Source: Paenibacillus arenosi
GTDB lineage: Bacteria > Bacillota > Bacilli > Paenibacillales > Paenibacillaceae
DNA length: 64,000 nt
Direction: 5' to 3'
Assembly: GCF_014841135.1 (NCBI RefSeq)
Contig: NZ_JACYTN010000019.1
Location: 36,488-100,487, forward strand
Position 1 is the stretch's first letter. Each line of letters opens with the position of its first letter. Of the stretch, positions 46,082 through 56,598 are shown piece after piece. The position numbers and the translations under genes are program-made. The notes beneath the pieces were generated by a model. That model ran no database searches. It worked only from the letters and a program-made list of their open reading frames with translations, and had not been told where the DNA came from.

Positions 46082-47044
46082 TTGAACACACGCAGCAAAC
46101 GCTTTGTAATGTTAACTCTGATTATGGTGCTTGCACTTGTTGTGACAGCATGCGGAGGTGGCAACAGCTCCAAAGGTGGGGAAGGCGGAAATGCAGCATC
46201 TAGCATGACTGGCAAACTTGATATTGATGGTTCAAGTACGGTGTATCCGTTGACAGAAGCAATAGCGGAAGAGTTTAACCGTGAAAATCCTGATGTTCGT
46301 ATCGCAGTTGGTGTTTCTGGTACAGGCGGCGGTTTCAAGCGCTTTGCCAACGGGGAGATCCCAATCGCTAACGCTTCTCGTCACATGAAAGATAAAGAAA
46401 AAGAATTAGCTACTACAAATGGTATAGAACCAATCGAGCTAAGTGTTGCGTACGACGGTTTGTCCGTTATCGTGAGCAAGGACAATGATTGGGTAGATAA
46501 ATTGACAGTGGATGAGTTAAAAGCCATCTTCGAACCAGGCAGCAAAGTGAAGACATGGGCTGATGTTCGTGCAGGCTGGCCGAATGAAAAGATTAAGATT
46601 TATTCTCCAGGTGCAGACTCTGGTACATTCGATTACTTTACAGAAACAATTAACGGTGAAGCGCAAGCAAGCCGTAACGATGAGCAAGTTACATTCTCAG
46701 AAGATGACAACAACCTTGTACAAGGTGTTGCTGGTGATAAGAACGCTATCGGCTACTTCGGATTCGCTTACTTTGAAGAGAACAAAGACAAGTTGAAAGC
46801 TGTTCCGATTGATAATGGTAAAGGCGCAATTGCTCCAACGTATGATACGGTTCAAGACGGTTCCTACGCACCTCTGTCTCGCCCATTGTTCGTTTATGTG
46901 GACAAAGGCATGTTGCAAGAAAAGCCTGAGGTAAAAGCATTTATGGAATTCTACTTGAATACGATTGGTGAATTGGCACAAGAGGTTGGCTATATTGCAT
47001 TGCCACAAGCAGAAATGGATAAAGAGATAGCGAAGCTTAAATAA
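46082..47044 (+). CDS. pstS: Phosphate ABC transporter substrate-binding lipoprotein PstS
   Basis: Extracytoplasmic phosphate-binding lipoprotein of 320 residues. A signal peptide ends in a lipobox VVTAC with Cys24 as the lipidated residue, followed by a Gly/Ser linker. The binding motifs [33 protein letters not shown] and [11 protein letters not shown] match the phosphate-binding loops of PstS. TTG 46082 follows AAGGAGAGGG. It is first in the pst operon and directly behind four Pho-box repeats. Confidence 0.95.
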   Translation: MNTRSKRFVMLTLIMVLALVVTACGGGNSSKGGEGGNAASSMTGKLDIDGSSTVYPLTEAIAEEFNRENPDVRIAVGVSGTGGGFKRFANGEIPIANASRHMKDKEKELATTNGIEPIELSVAYDGLSVIVSKDNDWVDKLTVDELKAIFEPGSKVKTWADVRAGWPNEKIKIYSPGADSGTFDYFTETINGEAQASRNDEQVTFSEDDNNLVQGVAGDKNAIGYFGFAYFEENKDKLKAVPIDNGKGAIAPTYDTVQDGSYAPLSRPLFVYVDKGMLQEKPEVKAFMEFYLNTIGELAQEVGYIALPQAEMDKEIAKLK

Positions 47045-47152
47045 GCAGAAGCAGCCCTCTATATTCCACTCTTCATGTGATGGATGTTCCAGCTATTCGC
47101 TGGGGCATCCTTACATGCATATCAAGGAATCATTCGAGAAAGGCTGGGTCTA

Positions 47153-48079
47153 ATGAACCAACAACCACCTAAATCGTCTGCTCGTCTAGATCTTACAAAA
47201 GGGAAGACGAGTATCGCAGACAAAATCATGCCTGTATTATTATTCCTTTGTGCGTCGGTATCTGTATTAACGACGATTGGAATTGTGTATACGCTGCTTA
47301 GTGAAACGATCAGCTTCTTTAGGATTGTTCCTATTCAAGAGTTCTTTGGATCTCTTAAGTGGTCACCGTTGATCAATCCGAAGTCATTTGGAATTTGGCC
47401 GCTGCTTAGCGGTACGATGTTGATTACGATTATTGCGATTATAGTTGCGGTACCGATTGGTTTGGCAAGTGCCATTTATCTAAGTGAATATGCAAGCAGA
47501 CGTGTTCGTAAGATCGTAAAGCCGATCCTTGAAGTGTTGGCTGGTGTTCCGACAATCGTTTACGGATATTTCGCGCTAACGTTTATTACGCCGATTGTTC
47601 GTTCGATCTTCCCTGACACAGGAGTGTTTAATGCATTAAGTGCAGGTATCGTCGTCGGTATTATGATTATCCCGATGATCTCCTCTTTGAGTGAAGATGC
47701 GATGTCAGCTGTTCCAGACAGCTTGCGTAACGGAGCTTACGCACTAGGAGCAACTCGCTTCGAAGTAGCAACGAAAATTGTCGTTCCTGCAGCGTTGTCC
47801 GGTATTATTGCTTCCTTCGTGCTTGCATTCTCGCGTGCGATTGGTGAGACGATGATCGTTACCGTTGCAGCAGGCTCAACTCCGAATCTGACTGCGAATC
47901 CGTTGGAAAGCATTCAGACGATGACTGCGTACATCGTTCAAGTAAGTATGGGAGATATCCCGCACGGCTCAGTGGAATACGGCACCATCTTTGCAGTTGG
48001 TATGACGTTGTTCGTTATTACACTGGTGCTCAATATGCTTGCGCAGTACGTGTCGAAGCGGTTTAGAGAGGAGTACTAA
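47153..48079 (+). CDS. pstC: Phosphate ABC transporter permease PstC
   Basis: Inner-membrane permease of 308 residues with six hydrophobic helices and the ABC-permease coupling motif [24 protein letters not shown] (the EAA loop). It forms the channel with PstA. ATG 47153 is preferred, with AAAGG upstream and homologues starting near this point; the frame remains open to 47084. It lies 108 bases after pstS and 2 bases before pstA. Confidence 0.93.
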   Translation: MNQQPPKSSARLDLTKGKTSIADKIMPVLLFLCASVSVLTTIGIVYTLLSETISFFRIVPIQEFFGSLKWSPLINPKSFGIWPLLSGTMLITIIAIIVAVPIGLASAIYLSEYASRRVRKIVKPILEVLAGVPTIVYGYFALTFITPIVRSIFPDTGVFNALSAGIVVGIMIIPMISSLSEDAMSAVPDSLRNGAYALGATRFEVATKIVVPAALSGIIASFVLAFSRAIGETMIVTVAAGSTPNLTANPLESIQTMTAYIVQVSMGDIPHGSVEYGTIFAVGMTLFVITLVLNMLAQYVSKRFREEY

Positions 48080-48081
48080 GC

Positions 48082-48960
48082 ATGAACAATCTATTTCAAG
48101 ACGCGAATCGTCAACAAATAAGTGGACGCCGTCGCAACGATCTCATATGGCGGATCTTGTTTTTAGGTGCTACGTTGTTCGGTATTGTAGCGTTGTCCGC
48201 TCTTATTATCACGATTGTTACAGACGGGATTGCTCGATTGAACCCGGATCTGTTTACGAATTATCCATCTCGTAGAGCATCTGCTTCAGGGATGAAATCA
48301 GCGATTGTTGGATCGCTATATATGCTGTGCTTAATGGCTCCGATATCATTTGTACTAGGTGTAGGAGCAGCGATATATCTTGAAGAATATGCACCGAAAA
48401 ATCGTTTTACTCGATTGATTCAATTGAACATTAGTACGTTGGCAGGCGTTCCTTCCATCGTTTACGGTATTCTAGGTCTAGCTATTTTCGTTCGTACATT
48501 CGGATTAGAGCGAAGCTTGCTATCCGGTGCGTTGACGATGACATTGCTTGTACTGCCGATTATTATCGTAGCTTCTCAGGAAGCGATACGTGCAGTGCCG
48601 AGAGCTCGTCGCGATGCTTCGTTCGCGCTTGGTGCAACGAAGTGGCAAACGGTATCTCGTTCCGTACTTCCTTCAGCGATCTCAGCAATTATGACGGGTG
48701 TCATTCTAGCCTTGTCACGTGCGATTGGTGAAACGGCACCGCTTATTATTATCGGTGCGGCAACGTATGTTGCTTTCTTGCCAGAGAGCTTGTTCGATAC
48801 GTTTACGGTTATGCCGATTCAAATTTACAACTGGATTGCTCGTCCGCAAGAAGCGTTCCAAGACTTGGCGGCATCAGGAATTATCGTGTTGATGATTATG
48901 CTCGTTATTATGAATGTGGCAGCGATCATGCTTCGTAATAAATATCAGAAAAATATTTAG
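48082..48960 (+). CDS. pstA: Phosphate ABC transporter permease PstA
   Basis: Second permease, 292 residues and six helices, with the EAA loop QEAIRAVPRARRDASFALGATKWQ. LEEYAPKNRFTRLIQ is the conserved cytoplasmic segment before it. Start ATG 48082 follows GAGAGGAGTACTAAGC and is 2 bases from the pstC stop. Confidence 0.94.
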   Translation: MNNLFQDANRQQISGRRRNDLIWRILFLGATLFGIVALSALIITIVTDGIARLNPDLFTNYPSRRASASGMKSAIVGSLYMLCLMAPISFVLGVGAAIYLEEYAPKNRFTRLIQLNISTLAGVPSIVYGILGLAIFVRTFGLERSLLSGALTMTLLVLPIIIVASQEAIRAVPRARRDASFALGATKWQTVSRSVLPSAISAIMTGVILALSRAIGETAPLIIIGAATYVAFLPESLFDTFTVMPIQIYNWIARPQEAFQDLAASGIIVLMIMLVIMNVAAIMLRNKYQKNI

Positions 48961-49001
48961 CACCAGCACCTGAACGGACTTTTTGAGGGAGGTATGCACG
49001 T

Positions 49002-49811
49002 ATGTCTACAACGACAGAGGCTCCACAAGTTAAAGAAACGACAAAAACAGTTGATTTCAAGACAATTATAGATATTAAAGATATGGATCTGTATTATGGT
49101 ACGTATCATGCTTTGAAAAAGGTAAACTTAACGATCCCAGAGAAGGCAGTGACCGCATTTATCGGTCCTTCTGGTTGTGGTAAGTCGACTTTGCTTCGTA
49201 CGTTGAACCGTATGAATGATATGATTCCGAACACAAGAATAGAGGGTCTAGTTGATATTGCAGGAACGGATATTTACAGCAATGAAGTAGACGTAGAAAC
49301 GCTTCGTAAAAAAGTAGGTATGGTGTTCCAGCAGGCTAACCCGTTTCCAAAATCGATCTACGACAATGTTGCTTATGGTCCGCGTCTTCATGGCATCAAA
49401 AACAAAGCACAGCTCGATGAAATTGTTGAGCAAAGCTTGAAGCAGGCTGCTCTATGGAACGAAGTGAAAGATTTCTTGAAGCGTTCAGCGTTCAGCTTGT
49501 CTGGTGGACAGCAGCAACGTCTTTGTATCGCACGTGCATTGGCCGTAAATCCAGAAATTCTATTAATGGATGAGGCGACTTCAGCGCTTGACCCAATCTC
49601 AACATTGAAGATTGAAGAACTGACACAAGAGTTGAAGAATAAATATACGATCGTTATGGTTACTCACAACATGCATCAAGCTGCTCGTATTTCGGATCAA
49701 ACGGTATTCTTCTTGAATGGTGAAGTAGTTGAGTTCGACCAAACAGACAAGTTGTTCTCCAACCCAAGCGACAAGCGTACGGAAGACTACATCACAGGAA
49801 GATTTGGTTAA
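49002..49811 (+). CDS. pstB: Phosphate ABC transporter ATP-binding protein PstB
   Basis: ATPase of the phosphate importer, 269 residues. Walker [11 protein letters not shown]-loop [10 protein letters not shown], signature [15 protein letters not shown], Walker [13 protein letters not shown] and switch His in [15 protein letters not shown] are all present. About 25 extra N-terminal residues precede the core. GGGAGGTATGCACGT lies before ATG 49002. Confidence 0.95.
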   Translation: MSTTTEAPQVKETTKTVDFKTIIDIKDMDLYYGTYHALKKVNLTIPEKAVTAFIGPSGCGKSTLLRTLNRMNDMIPNTRIEGLVDIAGTDIYSNEVDVETLRKKVGMVFQQANPFPKSIYDNVAYGPRLHGIKNKAQLDEIVEQSLKQAALWNEVKDFLKRSAFSLSGGQQQRLCIARALAVNPEILLMDEATSALDPISTLKIEELTQELKNKYTIVMVTHNMHQAARISDQTVFFLNGEVVEFDQTDKLFSNPSDKRTEDYITGRFG

Positions 49812-49855
49812 TAAGTATAGATATATTAGCGGTAAGCGAGAAGGGAGACTGAACA

Positions 49856-50515
49856 ATGATACAACGTCGAGATTTTGATCTTGCTTTAGGAGAGCTTAGT
49901 ACTCTCTTGGAGGAAATGGGGCGTCGTGTAGAACGTGCTTTGGTAGAGTCGGTCGAGTCATTGAAAACTCAAGATGTGGCTCGTGCAAAAGAAATTATAG
50001 AAAAAGACGCTGAGTTGAACCAACTTGAGAATGATATTATGGATATCGGTTCTAAGCTTATCCTGACTCAGCAACCAGTGGCAAAAGATTTGCGTCGTAT
50101 TCTTGTTGCTTTCCGTATCGCAAGTGATCTGGAGCGAATGGGCGACTTGTCCATCGATATTGCCAAGGTAGTTGTTCGTTTGGAAGGCCAACCCTTGATT
50201 AAGGAATTGGTTGATATTCCGCGCATGGCTGAAATCGTACAAAAAATGATCGAAGATTCCATTAAAGCCTATGAGCGTGAAGATGTAGATCTTGCGTATA
50301 AGATGGCTAAGGAAGATGATTTGGTCGATCAATTGTATGGACAAATTTTACGTGACCTATATCAATATATTGTCGAGAATCCGCATAATGCGAGTCAAGT
50401 GATGCTGCTGAACTTTGTAGGCCGATATATTGAGCGTATTGCTGACCATGCGACGAACATCGGTGAGAGTGTCGTATACTTGGTTACGAACAGCCGACCT
50501 GATCTCAATAGCTAG
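49856..50515 (+). CDS. phoU: Phosphate signalling regulator PhoU
   Basis: A 219-residue all-helical protein made of two three-helix PhoU repeats, each with the metal-binding E-x-x-x-D pattern (EKDAELNQLENDIMDIG and KEDDLVDQLYGQILRDL). It links the Pst transporter to PhoR signalling and limits phosphate uptake. AGAAGGGAG precedes ATG 49856. It is the last gene of the pst operon before a terminator. Confidence 0.93.
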   Translation: MIQRRDFDLALGELSTLLEEMGRRVERALVESVESLKTQDVARAKEIIEKDAELNQLENDIMDIGSKLILTQQPVAKDLRRILVAFRIASDLERMGDLSIDIAKVVVRLEGQPLIKELVDIPRMAEIVQKMIEDSIKAYEREDVDLAYKMAKEDDLVDQLYGQILRDLYQYIVENPHNASQVMLLNFVGRYIERIADHATNIGESVVYLVTNSRPDLNS

Positions 50516-50531
50516 TTGAACATATGTATAC

Positions 50532-50565
50532 AAAAGCCGTCCCTGAGTTAGTGGGGGCGGCTTTT
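50532..50565 (+). terminator. Rho-independent terminator of the pst-phoU operon
   Basis: Arms AAAAGCCGTCCC (50532-50543) and GGGGGCGGCTTTT (to 50564), one wobble, followed by TCTGA. It lies 16 bases after the phoU stop. Confidence 0.8.
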
Positions 50566-50729
50566 CTGACTATCTTCTATATCGATGTTATATGGAAAGT
50601 GAAGACCAATAAGACAGCAATCTCTTCATCTAAATGGAAGGCCAACAACTGTACGACTTATTTCCATTATAGGTGTTCGCTATGCTATCATAATAACAAG
50701 AGATGATTGTAATGAGGGGCGTTCAGGTT

Positions 50730-53396
50730 ATGGAAAAATGGATTATTATAGATGGCAATAGTATCGCGAACCGAGCATTTTATGCGATGCCGCCTTTGAC
50801 GAACTCACAGGGCATACATACGAATGCAGTTTATGGCTTTACCACGATGCTTCTTAAGCTCGTTGAAGAGGAAAAGCCAACTCATATGCTCGTAGCCTTT
50901 GATGCAGGAAAAGTAACATTCCGCCATGGTGATTATAAGGATTACAAAGGTGGTCGTGCCAAAACGCCGCCTGAACTATCTGAACAGTTTCCATTGATGA
51001 AAGAGCTGTTGGAAGCGATGGGGATTGCTCAATTCGAGCTTAGCGGATATGAAGCCGATGATATTATCGGTACGATGACCTTGGATTCCGAACAAGATAA
51101 GCAGGTGCTTGTTGTAACCGGGGACAAGGATATGCTGCAATTGGCATCTGACCAAGTTACGATTGTATTGACACGTAAAGGTGTTACAGAGATTGAGAAG
51201 TATACACCTGCAGCCATTGAAGAAAAGTATCAGTTGAAGCCGCTGCAAATTATTGATATGAAAGGGCTTATGGGGGATTCTTCCGATAATATTCCTGGTG
51301 TGCCGGGTATTGGGGAGAAGACTGCATTGAAGCTGCTGCATCAATACGGGTCGGTTGAAAGTGTGCTTGATCATGTAGATGAGCTCAAAGGCAAGATGAA
51401 AGAAAATATTACGAACCATGCTGAAGATGCTCGTATGAGTAAACAGCTGGCAACGATATATCGTGAAGTGCCAATTGAGCTTGAACAGGATCAGCTGAAG
51501 TTCGAAGGTATCCCTGCGGAAACAGCGCTTCCGATGCTTCGCAAGCTTGAGTTCAAGTCTGTATTGGAGCGAGTTGAGAAGCTTGCAGCTCATCAAAATG
51601 GTGAGGCTGTGGTGGAAACGGAGAAAGAGCCTGAAGTTGAACTGGATGTAGTGGTTGTTACTCCGGAACATTTGGCACGCTTAAGCGACGATATTGCTGA
51701 AGTAGATACCATTGTGCTTGAAGCAAAAGGGGACAACCCCCATCAGGCAGAAGCAATTGGGCTGATGCTTTCTTCTGTGAATACGTCTTGGTATGTGCCG
51801 ATGGACATCCTTTTGCATGAAGATGCTGCATTTGTACGGGAATGGCTTGGTCATGCATCAGCAGTGAAGTACGGGTATGATTTGCACTATATGGAGCTTG
51901 TTCTTCATTGGGCGGGCATTACATTGCGTGGTAATGAGTTTGATATTCAGCTCGCCGCTTACATTCTTGATCCGAGTGATACGAATGCAACAGTTCAGTC
52001 GTTAGCTAACAAATACGAGCTAATGTCAGTCGTAGAGGATGAAGCGATCTTTGGAAAAGGCGCGAAGTTTAAAGTGCCGGAAGCTTCTGTAGTAGCTGAT
52101 CATACGGCGCGTAAAGCATACGTTATTCGCCAATTGGTGCCTTTGATGAAGGCAGACCTTGAGCGTTATGAGATGAGCAAACTCTATGATGAGCTTGAAT
52201 TGCCGTTATCTTCGATATTGGCACAAATGGAGAAGACGGGGATTCGCGTTGATAAGGAAAGTCTAGAACAGCTTGGTAAGCAGTTTACGGAACAAATTGA
52301 AACAACGATGGTTCGTATTTATGAACTTGCAGACACGGAGTTCAACATAGGTTCTCCGAAGCAGCTTGGCGAAATCTTATTCGATAAACTAGGGCTTCCT
52401 GTTGTTAAAAAGACGAAAACAGGTTACTCCACGGATGCTGAAGTGCTGGATAAGCTGGCTCCGTATCATGATATTATTCCGCTCATCCTGCATTATCGTC
52501 AAATGACGAAGCTGCAGTCTACTTATATTGAAGGCTTGTTAAAAGAGGTTAGACCAGAGACAGGGCGGGTACATACGTACTATCGTCAGACGATTGCGGC
52601 GACGGGTCGATTGAGCTCGCAGTATCCGAACTTGCAAAATATCCCGATTCGACTGGAAGAGGGGCGCCGTATTCGTCAAGCATTTGTACCGACTGAGGAA
52701 GGCTGGACGATTGTGGCAGCGGACTATTCTCAGATCGAGCTGCGCGTATTAGCTCATATTTCTAAAGATGAAAAGCTAAAAGAAGCATTCATCAATGATA
52801 TGGATATTCATACGAAGACGGCTATGGATGTGTTCGGCGTTGCTGAAGCGGATGTAGATTCGAATATGCGCCGCCAAGCGAAGGCGGTTAACTTCGGTAT
52901 TGTGTACGGCATAAGTGATTACGGATTGTCGCAGAATTTGAACATTACGCGTAAGGAAGCAGCTCAGTTTATCGAGCAGTATTTTGCTGTATTCCAAGGG
53001 GTACGGACATTTATGGACGATATTGTGAAGCAAGCGCGTCAAGACGGCTATGTGAAGACGCTGTTGGAGCGCCGTCGTTATTTACCGGAGATTAATGCAT
53101 CCAACTTCAACTTGCGTTCCTTTGCAGAGCGTACTGCGATGAACACACCGATTCAAGGTACAGCGGCAGATATTATTAAGCTAGCGATGGTTCACATGGA
53201 TAAGCGCATGCGTGAGATGCAATTGAAGAGCCGCATGCTGCTGCAAGTACACGATGAGCTTTTGTTTGAAGTGCCGCAGGATGAAGTGGAAACGATGGAG
53301 AAGCTTGTACCAGAGGTTATGGAGCAAGCAATCGAGCTGAGTGTACCTCTTCGTGCGGATGTGAGCACAGGTTCTAACTGGTACGAGGCGAAGTAA
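50730..53396 (+). CDS. polA: DNA polymerase I
   Basis: 888-residue repair and Okazaki-fragment polymerase. The 5'-nuclease domain (1-290) has DGNSIANRAFYAMPP, YEADDIIGT and VTGDKDMLQL. The middle 3'-5' exonuclease-like domain (300-470) has IVLEAKGD where proofreading enzymes have DTET, so the metal-binding acids are gone and proofreading is probably lost, as in other Bacillales. The polymerase domain has motif A AADYSQIELRVLAH, motif B RRQAKAVNFGIVYG and motif C QVHDELLFE. ATG 50730 follows GAGGGG by 9 bases. It is first in polA-mutM-ytaF-coaE. Confidence 0.96.
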   Translation: MEKWIIIDGNSIANRAFYAMPPLTNSQGIHTNAVYGFTTMLLKLVEEEKPTHMLVAFDAGKVTFRHGDYKDYKGGRAKTPPELSEQFPLMKELLEAMGIAQFELSGYEADDIIGTMTLDSEQDKQVLVVTGDKDMLQLASDQVTIVLTRKGVTEIEKYTPAAIEEKYQLKPLQIIDMKGLMGDSSDNIPGVPGIGEKTALKLLHQYGSVESVLDHVDELKGKMKENITNHAEDARMSKQLATIYREVPIELEQDQLKFEGIPAETALPMLRKLEFKSVLERVEKLAAHQNGEAVVETEKEPEVELDVVVVTPEHLARLSDDIAEVDTIVLEAKGDNPHQAEAIGLMLSSVNTSWYVPMDILLHEDAAFVREWLGHASAVKYGYDLHYMELVLHWAGITLRGNEFDIQLAAYILDPSDTNATVQSLANKYELMSVVEDEAIFGKGAKFKVPEASVVADHTARKAYVIRQLVPLMKADLERYEMSKLYDELELPLSSILAQMEKTGIRVDKESLEQLGKQFTEQIETTMVRIYELADTEFNIGSPKQLGEILFDKLGLPVVKKTKTGYSTDAEVLDKLAPYHDIIPLILHYRQMTKLQSTYIEGLLKEVRPETGRVHTYYRQTIAATGRLSSQYPNLQNIPIRLEEGRRIRQAFVPTEEGWTIVAADYSQIELRVLAHISKDEKLKEAFINDMDIHTKTAMDVFGVAEADVDSNMRRQAKAVNFGIVYGISDYGLSQNLNITRKEAAQFIEQYFAVFQGVRTFMDDIVKQARQDGYVKTLLERRRYLPEINASNFNLRSFAERTAMNTPIQGTAADIIKLAMVHMDKRMREMQLKSRMLLQVHDELLFEVPQDEVETMEKLVPEVMEQAIELSVPLRADVSTGSNWYEAK

Positions 53397-53462
53397 AGGA
53401 ATTACATTTTTAATTAATATATAGATGAGTTTTTCAAGAATACAGACATCGAGGTGATTGGC

Positions 53463-54293
53463 ATGCCGGAATTGCCGGAGGTTGAAACGGTAAAACGAAC
53501 ATTAAATGAATTAGTAACAGGAAAGCGGATCGAACGGGTTACCGTCTCGCTGCCTCGAATCATTCAACGTCCACAGGAGCATGAGCAGTTCGGTGACGCT
53601 TTAGTTGGCCATACGATTCAGCATATCGATAGACGAGGGAAGTTCCTTATTTTTCGTCTAGATGGATTGGTCCTTGTTTCTCATTTGCGTATGGAAGGAC
53701 GTTATGGTGTATATCGCTCTGAAGAGCCTGTAGAGAAGCATACGCATGTTATGTTCCATTTCGAGGATGGCACGGAACTTCGCTATAAAGATGTGCGTCA
53801 ATTCGGAACGATGCATTTATTCCAAGCAGGTGACGAAGAAGTAATGGCTCCGCTGCATAAGTTAGGGATTGAGCCAATGGACTCTTCCTTCACAGTAGAT
53901 GTCTTGTACGAGTCGCTGCGCAAGCGTCGCAGTGCGATTAAGCCTGTACTGCTGAATCAGCATATTGTGGTGGGGCTAGGCAATATTTATGTAGATGAGG
54001 CGTTGTTTACAGCACGAATACATCCGCTCCAATCTGCGGATAGTCTTACACGTGAACAAGTGGAGCGCCTTCATGATGCTATCGTTACGACTTTAAAAGA
54101 AGCGATTGATGCAGGCGGATCTTCTATTAAGTCGTATGTGAATGGACAAGGGGAAATGGGCATGTTCCAACAGATGCTGAAAGTATACGGTCAGCAGGGA
54201 CAAGCTTGTACAAACTGTGGTACGATGATTGAGAAAAGTGTTGTTGGTGGAAGAGGAACGCATACTTGCCGAGTATGCCAGCCTCAGTATTGA
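53463..54293 (+). CDS. mutM: Formamidopyrimidine-DNA glycosylase MutM (Fpg)
   Basis: Removes 8-oxoguanine and formamidopyrimidines and cuts at the abasic site. The mature N-terminus PELPEV (catalytic Pro, then Glu) fixes the start at ATG 53463, behind GAGGTGATT; the frame runs three codons further upstream. The helix-two-turn-helix NIYVDEALF and the C-terminal zinc finger (Cys-x2-Cys...Cys-x2-Cys in CTNCGTMIEKS and HTCRVCQ) are present. Length 276 is normal. It follows polA by 66 bases. Confidence 0.95.
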   Translation: MPELPEVETVKRTLNELVTGKRIERVTVSLPRIIQRPQEHEQFGDALVGHTIQHIDRRGKFLIFRLDGLVLVSHLRMEGRYGVYRSEEPVEKHTHVMFHFEDGTELRYKDVRQFGTMHLFQAGDEEVMAPLHKLGIEPMDSSFTVDVLYESLRKRRSAIKPVLLNQHIVVGLGNIYVDEALFTARIHPLQSADSLTREQVERLHDAIVTTLKEAIDAGGSSIKSYVNGQGEMGMFQQMLKVYGQQGQACTNCGTMIEKSVVGGRGTHTCRVCQPQY

Positions 54294-54506
54294 ATCACTG
54301 ACCTTTGCTGATAATTGATTTATTGATTTTCAAAGATCATTTGACGACGTAATGACTTGGTAGAAACAACGATACGTTCGAGTGCTGGAATGAACGAGTA
54401 GAGATAAGCAACGATAACTATGCACCCCTCGTGATGTGCGCCCATATGATGGGATACGTAATAAGGAACAGTGAAGGGACATTTCCTTCATTGTGCGAGG
54501 AGGGGC

Positions 54507-55268
54507 ATGGTGGTCATTTTTATGTCGTCTGTTTTTATATTGGCGTTTGCTTTGAGTCTGGACAGTTTCGGGGTAGGCATAACCTATGGGCTTCGAAAAG
54601 TACGGATAGGATGGCTGCCAGTTGCCATCATTGCGGGCTGTTCGGGATTGATGTTATATGTATCGATGCAAATTGGCACGATAATTATGCAGATTTTCTC
54701 GGCAGATGTGTCCCGTTGGATCGGTGCGCTGTTGTTGATTGGGATTGGCTGTTGGGTGTTGGTTCAATTTTTCCGAACCTCTTCAGATGATGATGGGGCT
54801 GAGACACTGACTCCAGCGAACGATATGGCACATATTGCGGATACTTCAGATAGAGTTGTCACTTCTGCTGTAGCACATGCAGACACTGTACCTGATAAAA
54901 CGATTCATGCACCAGCGCCAACGCCAGCTACACTGTTTCGTCTACAGTTGAAGCGATTCGGGATTATTATTCATATTTTACGAAGTCCAGCGGCAGCGGA
55001 TATGGATCGTTCAGGAACGATTAGCCCTTCAGAGGCAGCTTGGCTCGGAGCTGCACTGTCGCTAGATGCATTCGGAGCGGGAATCGGTGCGGCAATGCTT
55101 GGCTATCCATCATTTTGGACATCTTTGTTCATTGCTTTGTTTGGCGGCATTTTTCTCAAACTGGGCATTCACGTTGGTGCAGCATTTGCTCGTACAGAAT
55201 GGATTCGCAAGCTTACCTTTTTACCTGGTTTATTGTTAATTATGATGGGAATTATGAAATTAATGTAA
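54507..55268 (+). CDS. ytaF: Sporulation membrane protein YtaF
   Basis: About 253 residues, six hydrophobic helices in two halves, each starting with a Ser-Leu-Asp-x-Phe-Gly motif (ALSLDSFGVGITYG and ALSLDAFGAGIGAA), which places it in the MntP/YtaF group of cation-exporter-like proteins. Between the halves lies a polar segment (about residues 90-140) richer in Asp, Thr and Ala than usual. B. subtilis ytaF is sigma-E-dependent and sits between mutM and coaE, as here. ATG 54507 or GTG 54510 are both possible behind GAGGAGG. Confidence 0.85.
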   Translation: MVVIFMSSVFILAFALSLDSFGVGITYGLRKVRIGWLPVAIIAGCSGLMLYVSMQIGTIIMQIFSADVSRWIGALLLIGIGCWVLVQFFRTSSDDDGAETLTPANDMAHIADTSDRVVTSAVAHADTVPDKTIHAPAPTPATLFRLQLKRFGIIIHILRSPAAADMDRSGTISPSEAAWLGAALSLDAFGAGIGAAMLGYPSFWTSLFIALFGGIFLKLGIHVGAAFARTEWIRKLTFLPGLLLIMMGIMKLM

Positions 55269-55328
55269 CGTGATAGGTTTGAAAGAGGAAGTAATCGTGT
55301 AATCGTCGAGTGAATGGAGGTGATTCGA

Positions 55329-55925
55329 TTGAACATAGGACTTACGGGCGGAATCGCATCTGGCAAAAGCACCGTGTCTCAATTGTTTGTACAATATGGC
55401 GCACGGTTGGTAGATGCCGATCGAATTGCCAGGGAGGTTGTTCTTCCTGGCAGTGCTGTACTGGAGCAAATCGCTGAACGGTTCGGTTCTGAAATGTTGC
55501 TGCCAGATGGTACGTTAGATCGTAAGCGATTGGGAGAAATTATTTTTCAAGATCCAGTCGAACGCCGCGCGCTCGAACAGATTACACATCCGGCAATTCG
55601 CAAACAGATGATGGATCAGATGAAGCAGTACGAATTAGAAGATCCAAAGAGGCTCGTCGTTGTAGATGTGCCGCTTTTGTATGAGTCTGGATTGGACGAG
55701 CTGTTCCAAGAAGTTGTGGTTGTGTATGTACCAGCTTCCATACAGTTGGAGCGCCTTAAGGAGCGCGATCGGCTCACTGAAGAAGAGGCGTATACACGCA
55801 TTCGTACACAAATGAGTTTAGAAGAGAAGCGGGAACGGGCGGACTGGATTATTCACAATGATAAAGACCGTACGGAGACTGAGCGTCAAGTTCGTTTGTT
55901 TTTGCAGGAGAAAGGGCTATTATGA
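55329..55925 (+). CDS. coaE: Dephospho-CoA kinase
   Basis: Last step of coenzyme A synthesis, phosphorylating dephospho-CoA at the 3' hydroxyl. Walker A GLTGGIASGKST lies at residues 4-15, the DADRIAREVV motif contacts the substrate, and VVVDVPLLYESGL and the lid REERxR-like LKERDRLTEEEAYTRI follow. TTG 55329 is chosen because GGAGGTGA is 5 bases upstream. Length 198 is typical. It overlaps the next gene by 4 bases. Confidence 0.94.
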   Translation: MNIGLTGGIASGKSTVSQLFVQYGARLVDADRIAREVVLPGSAVLEQIAERFGSEMLLPDGTLDRKRLGEIIFQDPVERRALEQITHPAIRKQMMDQMKQYELEDPKRLVVVDVPLLYESGLDELFQEVVVVYVPASIQLERLKERDRLTEEEAYTRIRTQMSLEEKRERADWIIHNDKDRTETERQVRLFLQEKGLL

Positions 55926-56506
55926 AAAAAATAATGGGACTCTTTCGGAAAAAGAGAGTCATACTTCTTGTGTTTATCGGATTTTTATTTATTCTCTTTT
56001 TCCAATCGAATTGGTTGGGGAAGTGGATGTATCCCATTCCTTATAAGGATGAGATTACAAAGCATGCGAATGAGCAGCAGATTGATCCGCTGCTAGTTGC
56101 GGCTATTATTCGGGCAGAAACGAATTACCAAGTCGGAAAGAAGTCACATAAAGGCGCTTTAGGGATTATGCAGCTCATGCCAGATACGGCGAATTGGCTT
56201 ATGGAGAAGAAGTCTGGACGAGAACAGAAATGGTCATTGGATCAGCTTCATTTGGAAGCGGAGCCGAGTATTGAGCTTGGTACTTTTTATTTAAATTCTT
56301 TAATTAAGCAGTATCATAATAATATACCTGCTGCTGTTGCAGCTTATAATGCAGGACCAGGCAATGTGAATAAATGGTTGAAGCAAGGCACATGGGATGG
56401 GCGATTGGAAACTGCTAAGGAACAAATTCCATTTCCAGAGACACGCAACTATGTAACGAAAGTATTTCATTATTATACGAAATACAAAAAGGTGTATGGG
56501 GCTTAA
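55922..56506 (+). CDS. Membrane-anchored lytic transglycosylase (SLT domain)
   Basis: A 194-residue protein with a basic N-terminus, one transmembrane helix (about 14-33) and an extracytoplasmic SLT lysozyme-like domain that cleaves peptidoglycan glycan strands to anhydro ends. The catalytic Glu66 is in IRAETNYQ, followed by GALGIMQLMPDTA and AAYNAGPGNV, the classical family motifs. ATG overlaps the coaE stop (ATGA). It is the last gene of polA-mutM-ytaF-coaE; a sporulation role is possible from context. Confidence 0.9.
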   Translation: MKKIMGLFRKKRVILLVFIGFLFILFFQSNWLGKWMYPIPYKDEITKHANEQQIDPLLVAAIIRAETNYQVGKKSHKGALGIMQLMPDTANWLMEKKSGREQKWSLDQLHLEAEPSIELGTFYLNSLIKQYHNNIPAAVAAYNAGPGNVNKWLKQGTWDGRLETAKEQIPFPETRNYVTKVFHYYTKYKKVYGA

Positions 56507-56556
56507 TGTCTTGAATTGGGACTTGCTGTTGTTGTATTGCTTGAAAGTAAGAAGAA

Positions 56557-56588
56557 GCATCGAAAGTGCGCGTGCGCACCTTCGACGC
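56557..56588 (-). terminator. Hairpin terminator of the SASP gene
   Basis: Nearly perfect 15-base arms GCATCGAAAGTGCGC (56557-56571) and GCGCACCTTCGACGC (56574-56588), very GC-rich, read on the minus strand into TTCTTCTTAC. It lies 11 bases after the SASP stop. Confidence 0.65.
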
Positions 56589-56598
56589 CTCATTACCA

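Noticed and set aside
50976..51671. A 231-codon frame antisense to polA
   Set aside because: No family signature or start site; polA frame is clearly coding.
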